Shown here piece by piece: positions 1-7,714 of a stretch of DNA of 18,827 bases; the first letter of the stretch is position 1, and each line of letters starts with the position of its first letter. The notes beneath the pieces were generated by a model. That model did no database searches, was not told where the DNA came from, and saw only the letters and a list, made by a program, of their open reading frames with translations. The stretch is from Frankiaceae bacterium (GTDB lineage: Bacteria > Actinomycetota > Actinomycetes > JAVEEJ01). The translations under genes and the position numbers were made by a program. The DNA lies in contig JAVEEJ010000199.1 of the NCBI GenBank assembly GCA_030840515.1, forward strand, positions 1 to 18,827, given 5' to 3'.

Positions 1-2
1 CG

Positions 3-515
3 CACATTAAGGCCTGGCTCTGTCAGGGCGACCTTTTCAGCGAAGCCCCACTCGTCCTGACGCGTTCAGATGGCTCGGGGCGGGTGACCGCGGATGTGGT
101 TCGCGCTCCCGCGCTGTTGGTCACCCACGACTGTGCGCTGGATAAGAAGAGCGCCCGAGGGGTGATGCAGGCGAGCGAGATCACCTTCCTCCCGCTACGC
201 AGGCTGTCGTCTCTCGAAGGCAACAAGCAAAGCATCATCCGACGCAACACCCTCACGCCGTATGACTTCTTATTCGTGGGTGAACTGCCCGGCGACCTCG
301 GAGAGTCGTACGTCAATCTCGGCAGCGCCTCGACCTTCAGCCTGGACTACTTCGCGCCAGCCTTGGTCCTCGAAGACGGAGAGGAAGAAGCGCACCTGAC
401 CGCCTCTCGACACGATCACCGGCTCGGCAGGCTCACCTCTGAACAGATGGACCTCTTCCTCGACAAGTGGAATGTTCACTGGACCCGGAGGATTGGGAGT
501 CGGGAGCCGGCCTAA
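3..515 (+). CDS. Hypothetical protein, 5'-truncated by window edge
   Basis: The reading frame is open from the first bases of the window to TAA at 513-515, so at least 170 residues are encoded and the true start lies upstream. The first in-frame start inside the window is GTG at 84, but the sequence before it (HIKAWLCQGDLFSEAPLV) reads as real protein. I recognise a general pattern, QGDLF...P...LLVTHDCALDKK, that recalls small uncharacterised proteins often found in accessory or defence-type regions; this comes from memory and is not a family assignment. No signal peptide or membrane segment is visible. Codon use is less GC-biased than in the rest of the window (two 60-base lines count at 57% and 62% GC, against 68% and 77% for two lines in the FtsH gene). 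That suggests acquired DNA. The function is unknown. Confidence 0.6.
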   Translation, partial: HIKAWLCQGDLFSEAPLVLTRSDGSGRVTADVVRAPALLVTHDCALDKKSARGVMQASEITFLPLRRLSSLEGNKQSIIRRNTLTPYDFLFVGELPGDLGESYVNLGSASTFSLDYFAPALVLEDGEEEAHLTASRHDHRLGRLTSEQMDLFLDKWNVHWTRRIGSREPA

Positions 516-552
516 ATCACCTCGGGCCGCGCGGACGCCCCGTGGACGTGCC

Positions 553-1083
553 GCGGATTTCAGCGAGATCTCGCGCTTCGATGCCGGCACCGCTCAGCTC
601 GACCCGGAGCTGGTGGATGTGCGGGCCGCCATCACCGGGTCGCTCGAGATCAGGGGATGGCGGAGCGAGCACGTTCAGCTCCAGGTAGAGCCCGGGCTCA
701 GCGCGCACCTGGACCTGCGCCGGTTCGACGTCGTGGTGGCCAACCTCGTCGGCAACGCCCTCAAGTACGGCCAACCCCCTGTTGTGGTGGCGGCGCGGCG
801 GGAAGGCGAGAGCCTGGTGGTCGAGGTGACGGACCAAGGCCCTGGGATCGCCGAGCAAGCGCTGCCGCACCTGTTCGAGCGCTTCTTCAAGGGCGATGCC
901 GCGCGTGCTCGCTCGGATGGAAGCGGATTGGGGCTGGCCATCGCGTTGGAGAACGCACGGCTGCACCGTGGCACCCTCGAGGCCGGCAACCGCCCCGAGG
1001 GGGGTGCTGTCTTCCGCTTGACGCTGCCGGGCGTCCCCGAGCCAGGCGCACAGGCTGGACACCCGGATCGCGAGCCGGAGTGA
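553..1083 (+). pseudogene. C-terminal remnant of a sensor histidine kinase (MtrB-like)
   Basis: The frame encodes the end of a HisKA dimerisation domain (EISRFDAGTAQL, about 562-597) followed by a complete HATPase_c domain. The N box is NLVGNALKYG (742-771), the G1 box DQGPGI (832-849), the F box LFERFFKGD (871-897) and the G2 box DGSGLGLAI (916-942). The tail, with ENARLHRGTLEA and FRLTLPG, resembles the actinobacterial MtrB kinase family. The sensor domain, membrane helices, HAMP and phospho-acceptor H box are all missing, and recognisable homology begins abruptly near 553. The frame extends upstream only to ATG 472, which lies inside the preceding gene in another frame and has no convincing ribosome-binding site. 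No response regulator lies beside it. I read it as a decayed kinase cut by a rearrangement. A translated stand-alone ATPase domain is possible but less likely. Confidence 0.75.
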
Positions 1084-1103
1084 TCGATCGCGTTACGCCG
1101 TAG

Positions 1104-1131
1104 CTCCTCGGCCGTTCGTCTCTTAGAGGAG
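1104..1131 (+). promoter_or_regulatory. Hairpin that could hide the sialidase ribosome-binding site
   Basis: CTCCTC at 1104-1109 is the exact complement of GAGGAG at 1126-1131, separated by 16 bases. The downstream arm is the Shine-Dalgarno sequence (GAGGAGG, 1126-1132) of the gene starting at 1137. Folding would mask the ribosome-binding site. The stem is only 6 base pairs and the loop is long, so this may be chance, because any CTCCTC can pair with a strong Shine-Dalgarno. Confidence 0.25.
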
Positions 1132-1136
1132 GCCAG

Positions 1137-2552
1137 GTGAGACGACACGGGGCTGGGCTGATGGCGATGGTGGCGGTGCTCGCCGCCGCCGCGAGCGGGG
1201 CTTCAGTTGGGTCAACGGCCACGTCCGTGATCCGCGATGTGCCGGTGGGGCACGGTGTCTCGGCCCCTGGGGCGCAACCCGACACCGAGGTGGAGCCGAG
1301 CCTCGCGGCCGATCCCCGCCGCCCCGGGCACGCCGTACTCGCCTTCCAGTCAGGACGGATGGCACAGGGCGCGGGTGCCGCGGCGATCGGCGTGGCGGTG
1401 ACCTGGGACGCCGGCGCTCACTGGTCGACGCGCGTGCTGCCTCACGTGAGCACCTACAGCGGCGGAGTGTGGCCGCGGGTGAGCGACCCGGTCGTCGCCT
1501 TCGGCCTGGACGACGTCGTGCACGTGACCTCGCTCGCTCTCGATGAGAGCAACGACAAGGCCGCGGTGCTCGACTCGGTCAGCCACGACGGCGGCCGCAC
1601 CTGGTCCGGTCCGTTCACTGTCACGGCCGATCCGTCGGCGAGTGACTCACCCGTCCCCGCCGGTGACGACAAGGAGTGGGTGACCGTCGACACCGGCCGT
1701 GGGGACGGCCACCACCCGGGACGGGTCTACGTGACCTGGGGACGGCTGCTCAGCACCGTGGCGGCGTACTCCGACGATGACGGGAGGACGTGGCACGGGC
1801 CGTACGTCATCGTCGCTGACTCGATCGTCAGCACGCCGGTGGTGACCAACACCGGCGACTTGCTGGTGTCGTCGTACGCCGTGGTCGGTCCGCTCGTGAC
1901 GCACTCGGACGACCCTGATCCGACTGCCGACAACGCGGCGCAGGCGCGGATCCAGATCTCACGAGTTGCTGGAGCCGGCCGACTGCCAACGGGCGCACCG
2001 CTGGCGTTCGTCACGACCGCCGTCGCGAGCTTCGACTTCCGGCGTCCGGGGATCATCCGTGCGGGCGGCGCGATCCCGATGGTGGCCGACGCCTCCCGGC
2101 CGGTTGTGCACGTGCTGTGGGAGGACACCCGCGACGGCGGACTCGGGCTGCTGTCCGCGACCTCGATGGACGGCGGCGCGACCTGGGCAGCACCGCGAAG
2201 AGTGGTGCCGGCGTCGAGTACGGCGGAGCGGTGGGCGCCGACAGCCACGTTGGCCCGCGACGGCGTGCTCCGGGTGTCCTTCCGCACCTGGTCACGCGTC
2301 GGCGAACTGATCGACACCGGGTACACCGTCTCTCGCGATGACGGCAAGACGTTCAGCCCGCCGATCAGGGTCAATCGCTCGGTGCGCACGGATCACCGTC
2401 GGGCTGCCATCGCCGCCGCGACCGGCCAGGCGTTCCTCGGCGACTACGACGGGATCGCGGCCGCAGGCGGAGTCGTGTACGTCACACGCGCGGAAGCGAC
2501 CGGGCCTAGCGGCGTGCACCAGCGCATCTGGGTCGCTGTGCTGGGGAGCTGA
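1137..2552 (+). CDS. Secreted sialidase-like protein with BNR/Asp-box repeats
   Basis: This 471-residue protein starts at GTG 1137, preceded by GAGGAGG at 1126-1132. An N-terminal signal peptide is visible: RR, then a hydrophobic Ala-rich stretch at about 8-25, then a Ser/Ala/Gly region. At least four Asp-box (SxDxGxTW) motifs are spread over the protein: SHDGGRTW at 149-156, SDDDGRTW at 212-219, SMDGGATW at 343-350 and SRDDGKTF at 399-406. A weaker TWDAGAHW lies near 89-96. The FLGDYDG segment at 433-439 is typical of secreted exo-alpha-sialidase-like beta-propellers. The motifs fix the fold (a beta-propeller exported across the membrane) but not the substrate. True sialidase activity needs an arginine triad and catalytic Tyr/Glu that I cannot place with confidence, so the enzyme may act on another glycan or have no glycosidase activity. 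It is convergent with the following hydrolase gene. Confidence 0.8.
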   Translation: MRRHGAGLMAMVAVLAAAASGASVGSTATSVIRDVPVGHGVSAPGAQPDTEVEPSLAADPRRPGHAVLAFQSGRMAQGAGAAAIGVAVTWDAGAHWSTRVLPHVSTYSGGVWPRVSDPVVAFGLDDVVHVTSLALDESNDKAAVLDSVSHDGGRTWSGPFTVTADPSASDSPVPAGDDKEWVTVDTGRGDGHHPGRVYVTWGRLLSTVAAYSDDDGRTWHGPYVIVADSIVSTPVVTNTGDLLVSSYAVVGPLVTHSDDPDPTADNAAQARIQISRVAGAGRLPTGAPLAFVTTAVASFDFRRPGIIRAGGAIPMVADASRPVVHVLWEDTRDGGLGLLSATSMDGGATWAAPRRVVPASSTAERWAPTATLARDGVLRVSFRTWSRVGELIDTGYTVSRDDGKTFSPPIRVNRSVRTDHRRAAIAAATGQAFLGDYDGIAAAGGVVYVTRAEATGPSGVHQRIWVAVLGS

Positions 2553-2573
2553 ACCAGGCTCAGCCCACCGCGG

Positions 2574-4919
2574 CTACGACGCCGAGGTGCGGTTCGCCAG
2601 GGGTGTGTAGGTGCGGCAGGGCTCGTTGCGCAGGCTCGGGCAAGCAGGCTGTGACGTCGGCACTGCGACACCTGGGACGACCGGCAAGTAGAGCGAGGAC
2701 GGCATCGTGTTGGAGAAGGCGACCGACACCTTCGCCGTACCCGTCGTCGGCATCGTGCCGTTGAACGACCAGATCGGCTGCGTGCCGTTGGGTGCGGCGA
2801 CCGTGATCCGGATCCGCGTGCCGGCCCGGTAGGCGTGGCCCTCGTAGTAGAGCGGGATCACGACCTCGACGAACGCGTTCTTCGGCATCGGCCGTGCATC
2901 CGCGGCGAGCATGCTCGGGATCGGCTCGAGCAGGGAGCTCGGCTGCTTGAAGATCGTGTTTGACCCAACAGCCAGCTTGCGCTCGCTCGCGCGCAGCCAG
3001 CCGTTCTGCACGAAGGTCTCCTTGCCGGCCGCGCTCACCTCGCTGACGGTCGCCAGCAGGTCGACGTCCGGTGTGGACGAGCGCACCCACAGGTGCAGCG
3101 ACCCGGCGCCGACCACGACCGTGTTCGTCGCCAGCGGCGCCGTCACGTAGGACACCGCCGTGCCGGAGGGGTTCGGCTTCCACCTCCAGTCCCACTGCGA
3201 CGCGTTGCCCCAAAGCCCGCCGCCGCCCGTGCTGGGGCCGAAGTCGGTGAGCGGCAGCGCCTTCGGGTTGGCGGTGTACCAGTCGATCCCGCTGCCCGCC
3301 GGCTTGTCAGCCAGGACGCCCTTGGGCCCGAGGTACCACCGCTTCGCGACGGTCCCCGGAACCGGCAGCGACGGGAAGGACGCCTCGAAGCCTGGGTAGG
3401 GATCGCCGGCGGTCGACGTCTGCGTCGGCGACCTGCCCGCGCCGTTGTCGAACAGCACCCGGACCGAGGGAAGCTTCTCGAAGGCAGCCAGCGCCGTGTC
3501 GTACGTCGGCATCGCCTGGATCGTGTCGACCGGCAGCGTCGCGATGTCCTCCTGCGGCAGACCCATCGCGCCCTGGAAGATGACCGGCGCGGCCGCCCGC
3601 GTGATCGCCGCGTTTTCCGCCGGCGCCTGATGCCCGACGTACAGCGACAGGAAGTCATACCAGCGGTTGTAGGTCTCGGGCGCCAGCGAGTCGATGTGGG
3701 GACCGTTGGTGAAGGTGAACCACTTCTTCTTGGTGCCTGTGAAGTGCCGCGCGAGCATCGGGCAGTGCCCGCCGGTCTGCTCGTCCTCGAACTGGCAGGC
3801 CATGAACACCGGGACGTTGATCTTGCTGACGAACGTGATCGGGTCGAGCGGGTCCGCGACCGACGGCCGGTAGTGCGCGTTCTCAGCCACCTTCTTCAGC
3901 AGATCGGCGGCTTCGGGGTGCAGCACCTGGTTCGCCTTGCACGTCGCGTCGCCCTTCTTGATCTGGTCCTCGGCATAGGGCTGGGTGGCCTTCTTTCCCT
4001 GACCAGCCGGCTGCGCCTCCGCCTGACGCTCCTTCGCCCAGTTGACCGCGAACCCGTCGTTGCGGACGCCACCGGGATAGAGCGTCGTCGCGGTCGCGTC
4101 GATCACCGACAGCGGCGCGATGGCCTCGAGCGACGGCGGGCGCAGCGCCGCGGTGAACAGCTGGCTGATCCCGCCGTAGGAGATGCCCATCATCCCGACC
4201 TTGTGGTCGCGCACCCACGGCTGCCGGGCGATCGTCTCGATGACGTCGTACCCGTCAATGCCCTGCAGAGGCTCGAAGAAGTCGAACGCGCCGCCCGAGC
4301 ACCCGGTGCCGCGCATGCTGACGTCGACGACGGCGAAGCCCATGAGGTTGGCGAGTACGGCGATCCCACTGGTCGGTCCCGCCGGGTCGGCGTACGCGTA
4401 GCCGGAGTACTCGATGAGCGTCGGGTAGGGCGATGCGTAGTCGGGCCCTGCCGGCAGCTGGATCGCGGGCGTCCCCTGCCCGGCCGGAGTGGTCGGGGGC
4501 CAGACCGTGTAGGCGAGCTTCGTGCCGTCGCGCGTCGTCAGGTAGCCGTACCCGTGGTCCGGGATCGCCTGCTTGTAGATGGAGGGGTTCCACTGCGTGG
4601 GCGCCTCGGAGTGCACCGTGAGCGCACCGGACTGCGGGCCGTGCGGAAGCTGCCGGACGTGGTAGCCGGATCCAGGCGCAACCCCGCGGAAGAGCACGCC
4701 GCCCAGGGAGCTGGCTGACTGCACGGCGACCTGGTGGCCGGCGCCGTTGAGCAGCGCCACCTTCGCGCCTGCGGGTAGCCCCGTGGCGTAGACCTGCTTC
4801 GCGCTGCCCTTCGCCACGAGCGCGCCAGGAGCCGCGGAGGCGGTCGTCAGCGTGACGAACAGGCCGGCGACGAGCGCCCCGACGGACGCGATCCTCAGCG
4901 AGACGGCGTGGTTCCGCAC
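2574..4919 (-). CDS. Secreted CocE/NonD-type (S15, X-Pro dipeptidyl-peptidase-like) hydrolase
   Basis: This is a 781-residue protein. I chose GTG at 4919-4917 because AGGAGG (complement of 4931-4936) sits 11 bases upstream; the longer frame to 4961 lacks that support. A signal peptide is clear: RNHAVSLR, a hydrophobic core, then cleavage near ASA at about 29. Residues about 30-110 form a small extra domain that looks beta-rich, and the alpha/beta hydrolase domain follows. The nucleophile is Ser247 in GISYGG, preceded by the typical MRGTGCSGG near 202-210. Likely triad partners are Asp379 (CQFEDEQTGG) and His408 (NGPHID). The C-terminal third, from about 530, fits the jelly-roll domain of the S15/CocE family. 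The expected role is extracytoplasmic cleavage of an ester, amide or proline peptide bond; the family is too broad to name the substrate. It is divergent from a shorter paralogue at 5074. Confidence 0.85.
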   Translation of the reverse strand: MRNHAVSLRIASVGALVAGLFVTLTTASAAPGALVAKGSAKQVYATGLPAGAKVALLNGAGHQVAVQSASSLGGVLFRGVAPGSGYHVRQLPHGPQSGALTVHSEAPTQWNPSIYKQAIPDHGYGYLTTRDGTKLAYTVWPPTTPAGQGTPAIQLPAGPDYASPYPTLIEYSGYAYADPAGPTSGIAVLANLMGFAVVDVSMRGTGCSGGAFDFFEPLQGIDGYDVIETIARQPWVRDHKVGMMGISYGGISQLFTAALRPPSLEAIAPLSVIDATATTLYPGGVRNDGFAVNWAKERQAEAQPAGQGKKATQPYAEDQIKKGDATCKANQVLHPEAADLLKKVAENAHYRPSVADPLDPITFVSKINVPVFMACQFEDEQTGGHCPMLARHFTGTKKKWFTFTNGPHIDSLAPETYNRWYDFLSLYVGHQAPAENAAITRAAAPVIFQGAMGLPQEDIATLPVDTIQAMPTYDTALAAFEKLPSVRVLFDNGAGRSPTQTSTAGDPYPGFEASFPSLPVPGTVAKRWYLGPKGVLADKPAGSGIDWYTANPKALPLTDFGPSTGGGGLWGNASQWDWRWKPNPSGTAVSYVTAPLATNTVVVGAGSLHLWVRSSTPDVDLLATVSEVSAAGKETFVQNGWLRASERKLAVGSNTIFKQPSSLLEPIPSMLAADARPMPKNAFVEVVIPLYYEGHAYRAGTRIRITVAAPNGTQPIWSFNGTMPTTGTAKVSVAFSNTMPSSLYLPVVPGVAVPTSQPACPSLRNEPCRTYTPLANRTSAS

Positions 4920-4979
4920 GATGAGCTTCTCCTCCTGGTCAGCCCCCGCGGTCCCCGGCACTCACATCACGGACTACTT

Positions 4980-5017
4980 CGCGATTCCTCGCGCCGCACC
5001 TGTCGGTTGGACGACAG
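4980..5017. promoter_or_regulatory. Two inverted repeats between divergent hydrolase genes
   Basis: Two perfect inverted repeats lie in the 154-base gap between the divergent S15-type hydrolase genes. One is CGCGA-N4-TCGCG at 4980-4993; the other is CTGTCG-N6-CGACAG at 5000-5017. Such a position would allow one DNA-binding regulator to control both genes. No regulator gene is adjacent, and neither repeat matches an operator that I know. Confidence 0.4.
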
Positions 5018-5073
5018 ACAAATGCGCGAATACCCGGCAAACTCGTGGCGAACCTGACTGGGGGGAACCTGTC

Positions 5074-6939
5074 ATGCGTGCACGCCTCGGCCTTGCCCTC
5101 GCCGCCGTCCTGCTCGGCGGCGGGCTGACGATCTCTGCGTCCGCGAGTACGACGACCACTGACCCGCTCAGCCCCTGGCCCACGGGCCACGAGTGGCCCA
5201 CGGGTCTCAAGGGACCGTTCCAGCCTGGCCCCATCGAGCATGTCGTCTTCCACGCCGCTGACGGCACCAAGCTCGACGGCGCTGTGCGCCGGCCCATCGT
5301 CCCGGCAGGCGTCAAGGTGCCGATCGTGCTCGAGTCGAGCCCCTACTTCGGCACCGCGGACAACAGCGTGGACACCTATGACACGGCGACCGACGCGACC
5401 TACTTCCACCCTGGGTTGTTCGTCAGCCGCGGCTTCGCGGTCGCGCGCTTCAACGTGCGCGGCACCGGGGAGAGCGGCGGCTGCCTGGAGCTGTTCGGCA
5501 AGAACGAGCAGCGCGACCAGGCGCTCATCGTCCAGAAGCTCGCCGCGATGCCGTGGAGCAACGGTCGGGTCGCGATGATCGGCATCAGCTACCCAGGCAC
5601 GACGCCGCTCGAGGCCGCCGTGGAGCAGGCGCCCGCGCTCAAGACGATCATCCCGGAGGGGCCGATCAGCGCTGCCTGGCAAGGGCTCGACGCAACCCCC
5701 AACGGCGCCAGCGTGACCGGCGGCAGCCTGCTCGCCGGGGTCTACTTCGGCATCGGCAGCGCGCCGCCCGTCGTCTCCAATCCCCAGATGGACCAGACCA
5801 CGCCGGCTCCGGTGCTCCCCGTCGAGCGCATGTGCCCGACGGTTCTGCGGCACCTCCAGGCGGCCCTCGACCTCGGCCTCAAGGCTGACCGCGACGGCCC
5901 CTTCTGGCAGGAGCGCGACCTGTCCCGGCGCTTCGGCAAGGTCAGGGCGGCCGTGCTGTGGGGGCAGAACTACGACGACGACGAGTACTTCTCCGACGAC
6001 GTGGTGTGGCAGCAGTTCACCCGCGCGCCCAAGCGCCAGATCGCCTCACCCGGCCTGCACACGACGCCCGAGGCCCAAGACCCGACCTTCGTGAGCTACG
6101 CGCTCGGCTGGCTCGACTTCTGGCTCAAGGGCCTCGGCCCGGTTCCCGCGGGACTCGGCACAGTCCGGTGGCAGAGCGCCGACGTGATCGAGCCCACGCA
6201 CCTCATGGCCGAGGTCGGCGACAGTGGGATCAGCGGGGCCTGGCACCAGAGCGCGGCGTGGCCACCGCCGGAGTCGCGCCGCGAGGCGCTCTACTTGTCG
6301 GCCGGCACGCTCGCGACGTCGCCAGGGAAGGCCAACACCCCGCTGCTTGCGCTGCCGCGCCCCGATGGGATCACCGCCTCGACCTTCGGGCCGGGCGGCT
6401 ACACCTACCCGAAGGTCTACCTGTGCGCGGACACGTCGACGCCCGGCGCCGCGTCGTTCGGACGGGTCCTCAGCTCCGAGCTCGTCATCGCGGGCAACCC
6501 CGTGGCGATGCTGGCCATGGACAGCGACCAGCCCCAGGGGATGGTCACCGTCGACCTGCTCGACGTGGCACCTGAGGTGTGCAGCCCGATCCCGCACGCG
6601 GACACGCCCGGCGCGACCAAGCTCATCACCTTCGGGGCCGCCGACTTGCGCTTCCTGCACGGCAACTTCCTCGCGCAGCCGTTCGCCACGGGGACCACGA
6701 AGCAGGTGCGCGTTGACCTGCACTCCGTCGCGCAGAAGGTCCCCGCGGGGCACCGGCTCGTCGTACTCGTCCGCGGCCAGAATCCCGTCAACTACATGGC
6801 CGCCGGCGTTCCGGCGAACCTGGTCCTGCACGGGGACCTCGGCGTGGGTTCGAGCCAGATCACGCTTCCGCTCTACAACGGAACGCTGGGTGGCCAGGAG
6901 CCGAAGGTGCGCTACCCCGCGCGTCCTTTCCTGCGCTGA
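5074..6939 (+). CDS. Secreted CocE/NonD-type (S15-like) hydrolase, shorter paralogue
   Basis: This is a 621-residue protein. The ATG at 5074 is chosen because a signal peptide begins there (MRARLGLALA, a hydrophobic core, ending near SASAS at about 25) and a G-rich stretch (5060-5065) lies just upstream. The frame is open back to 4852, but that part covers the promoter region and the start of the opposite gene. The alpha/beta hydrolase domain shows RGTGESGG (129-136) and the nucleophile Ser172 in GISYPG. The likely acid is one of Asp301-303 (GQNYDDDEY) and the likely base His329 (SPGLHT). The C-terminal part, from about 390, fits the family's beta-sandwich domain. It lacks the extra N-terminal domain of its divergent paralogue. 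The product should be exported and hydrolyse an acyl, ester or peptide bond; its substrate is unknown. Confidence 0.85.
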   Translation: MRARLGLALAAVLLGGGLTISASASTTTTDPLSPWPTGHEWPTGLKGPFQPGPIEHVVFHAADGTKLDGAVRRPIVPAGVKVPIVLESSPYFGTADNSVDTYDTATDATYFHPGLFVSRGFAVARFNVRGTGESGGCLELFGKNEQRDQALIVQKLAAMPWSNGRVAMIGISYPGTTPLEAAVEQAPALKTIIPEGPISAAWQGLDATPNGASVTGGSLLAGVYFGIGSAPPVVSNPQMDQTTPAPVLPVERMCPTVLRHLQAALDLGLKADRDGPFWQERDLSRRFGKVRAAVLWGQNYDDDEYFSDDVVWQQFTRAPKRQIASPGLHTTPEAQDPTFVSYALGWLDFWLKGLGPVPAGLGTVRWQSADVIEPTHLMAEVGDSGISGAWHQSAAWPPPESRREALYLSAGTLATSPGKANTPLLALPRPDGITASTFGPGGYTYPKVYLCADTSTPGAASFGRVLSSELVIAGNPVAMLAMDSDQPQGMVTVDLLDVAPEVCSPIPHADTPGATKLITFGAADLRFLHGNFLAQPFATGTTKQVRVDLHSVAQKVPAGHRLVVLVRGQNPVNYMAAGVPANLVLHGDLGVGSSQITLPLYNGTLGGQEPKVRYPARPFLR

Positions 6940-7031
6940 CGCCAAGCGCTGTCGACGGCGCGATGAATTCGGCCCGGCTGTCGCGTCTACGGTTCTGACC
7001 GGCCAGCAGGCCGCAGGACCGAGGAGCAGCG

Positions 7032-7622
7032 ATGCGCATCATTCTCAGTGACTTCATGAGCCTCGACGGGGTCGTGCAGGCGCCGGGTGGCCGTGACGAG
7101 GACACCGACGACGGCTTCGCGCACGGCGGCTGGTCCCACCCCTACTTCGACATCGACGCGATGGGGCCGGTCATCGGCGAGGTGATGGCCGCGACCGACG
7201 CGCTGCTTTTCGGGCGGCGCACCTGGCAGGGCATGGCGGCCGCGTGGCCCGAGCGGGCGGGTGACTCGTTCGCCGACGCGATGAACGCCATCCCCAAGTA
7301 CGTCGCCTCTCGGACCCTGAACGAGCAGGACGTGACCTGGGAGAACTCGACGCTGCTGCCCCCCAACGACGCGATCGGCGCGATCCGTGAGCTCCGCGCC
7401 GGCGACGGAGGCGGCCTGCAGGTCATGGGCAGCGCGTCGCTCGCCGCACAGCTGGTGGAGCAGGACCTCGTCGACGAGTACCGGCTGATGATCGAGCCGG
7501 TCCTGCTCGGCGGTGGCAAGCGGCTCTTCCCGGCCGACGGCAAGCTGCGGGAGCTTGAGCTGGTGTCGACCACGACCGCGGCGACCGGCGTCCTGATCTG
7601 CGCCTACCGACACAAGCGCTGA
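7032..7622 (+). CDS. Dihydrofolate reductase family protein (RibD C-terminal domain-like)
   Basis: This 196-residue protein starts at ATG 7032, with GAGGAG at 7021-7026. It opens with MRIILSDFMSLDGVV, the standard beginning of stand-alone RibD_C/YyaP-type proteins. It then shows LLFGRRTWQGMA (about 58-69), and a C-terminal block GSASLAAQLVEQDLVDEYRL followed by PVLLGGGKRLF that fits the NADPH-binding fold of this family. No membrane or signal segment is seen, so it should be cytosolic. Members are probable NAD(P)H-dependent reductases, but most have no known substrate, and this is not the biosynthetic dihydrofolate reductase. It stands alone: 92 bases separate it from the upstream hydrolase, and it converges with the EAL gene downstream. 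A weak TACGGT at 6988-6993 could be a -10 element. Confidence 0.85.
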   Translation: MRIILSDFMSLDGVVQAPGGRDEDTDDGFAHGGWSHPYFDIDAMGPVIGEVMAATDALLFGRRTWQGMAAAWPERAGDSFADAMNAIPKYVASRTLNEQDVTWENSTLLPPNDAIGAIRELRAGDGGGLQVMGSASLAAQLVEQDLVDEYRLMIEPVLLGGGKRLFPADGKLRELELVSTTTAATGVLICAYRHKR

Positions 7623-7695
7623 TCCACGAGACAGCGTTGACCGAGAGCACGGCGTTGATCCGAGAGCACGGCGTATCCGAGAGCAGACAGCGTTG
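7623..7695. repeat. Degenerate tandem repeat, four copies of 17-19 bases
   Basis: Four imperfect copies follow each other. They begin at 7623 (CCACGAGACAGCGTTGA core), 7641 (CCGAGAGCACGGCGTTGAT), 7660 (CCGAGAGCACGGCGTAT) and 7677 (CCGAGAGCAGACAGCGTTG). The shared core is CCGAGAGCAC/A followed by a GCGTT-type end. The array fills the gap between two convergent genes. I know no function for it. Confidence 0.55.
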
Positions 7696-7703
7696 CTGCC
7701 TGC
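7683..7703. terminator. Possible terminator hairpin between convergent genes
   Basis: GCAG-A-CAGC and GCTG-C-CTGC pair around a GTT loop, giving an 8-pair stem with one mismatch. It lies between the 3' ends of the reductase-like and EAL genes. There is no T-run on either side, so at best it is a hairpin of the kind common in high-GC actinobacteria. Confidence 0.35.
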
Positions 7704-7714
7704 CGGTCGTCGGA

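Noticed and set aside
472..552. Start of the kinase remnant at ATG 472
   Set aside because: These codons overlap the preceding gene in another frame, have no kinase homology and no good ribosome-binding site.
510..560. tRNA end or attachment site at the presumed island edge
   Set aside because: No cloverleaf or tRNA 3' sequence was seen, and no second copy of the junction sequence was noticed inside the window.
3093..4718. 541-codon + strand frame opposite the first S15-type hydrolase
   Set aside because: The translation is Arg/Val/Asp-rich with no motif, while the minus strand encodes a complete hydrolase with signal peptide and catalytic Ser.
4852..5073. N-terminal extension of the second S15-type hydrolase by 74 codons
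   Set aside because: It would run over the divergent promoter and the opposite gene's start, and would bury the clear signal peptide that begins at ATG 5074.
6988..6993. TACGGT as a -10 element for the reductase-like gene
   Set aside because: No acceptable -35 element is present and the match is loose; I mention it only within the gene entry.
7623..7695. CRISPR-like array
   Set aside because: Copies are 17-19 bases, imperfect and directly adjacent without spacers, and no cas gene is present.
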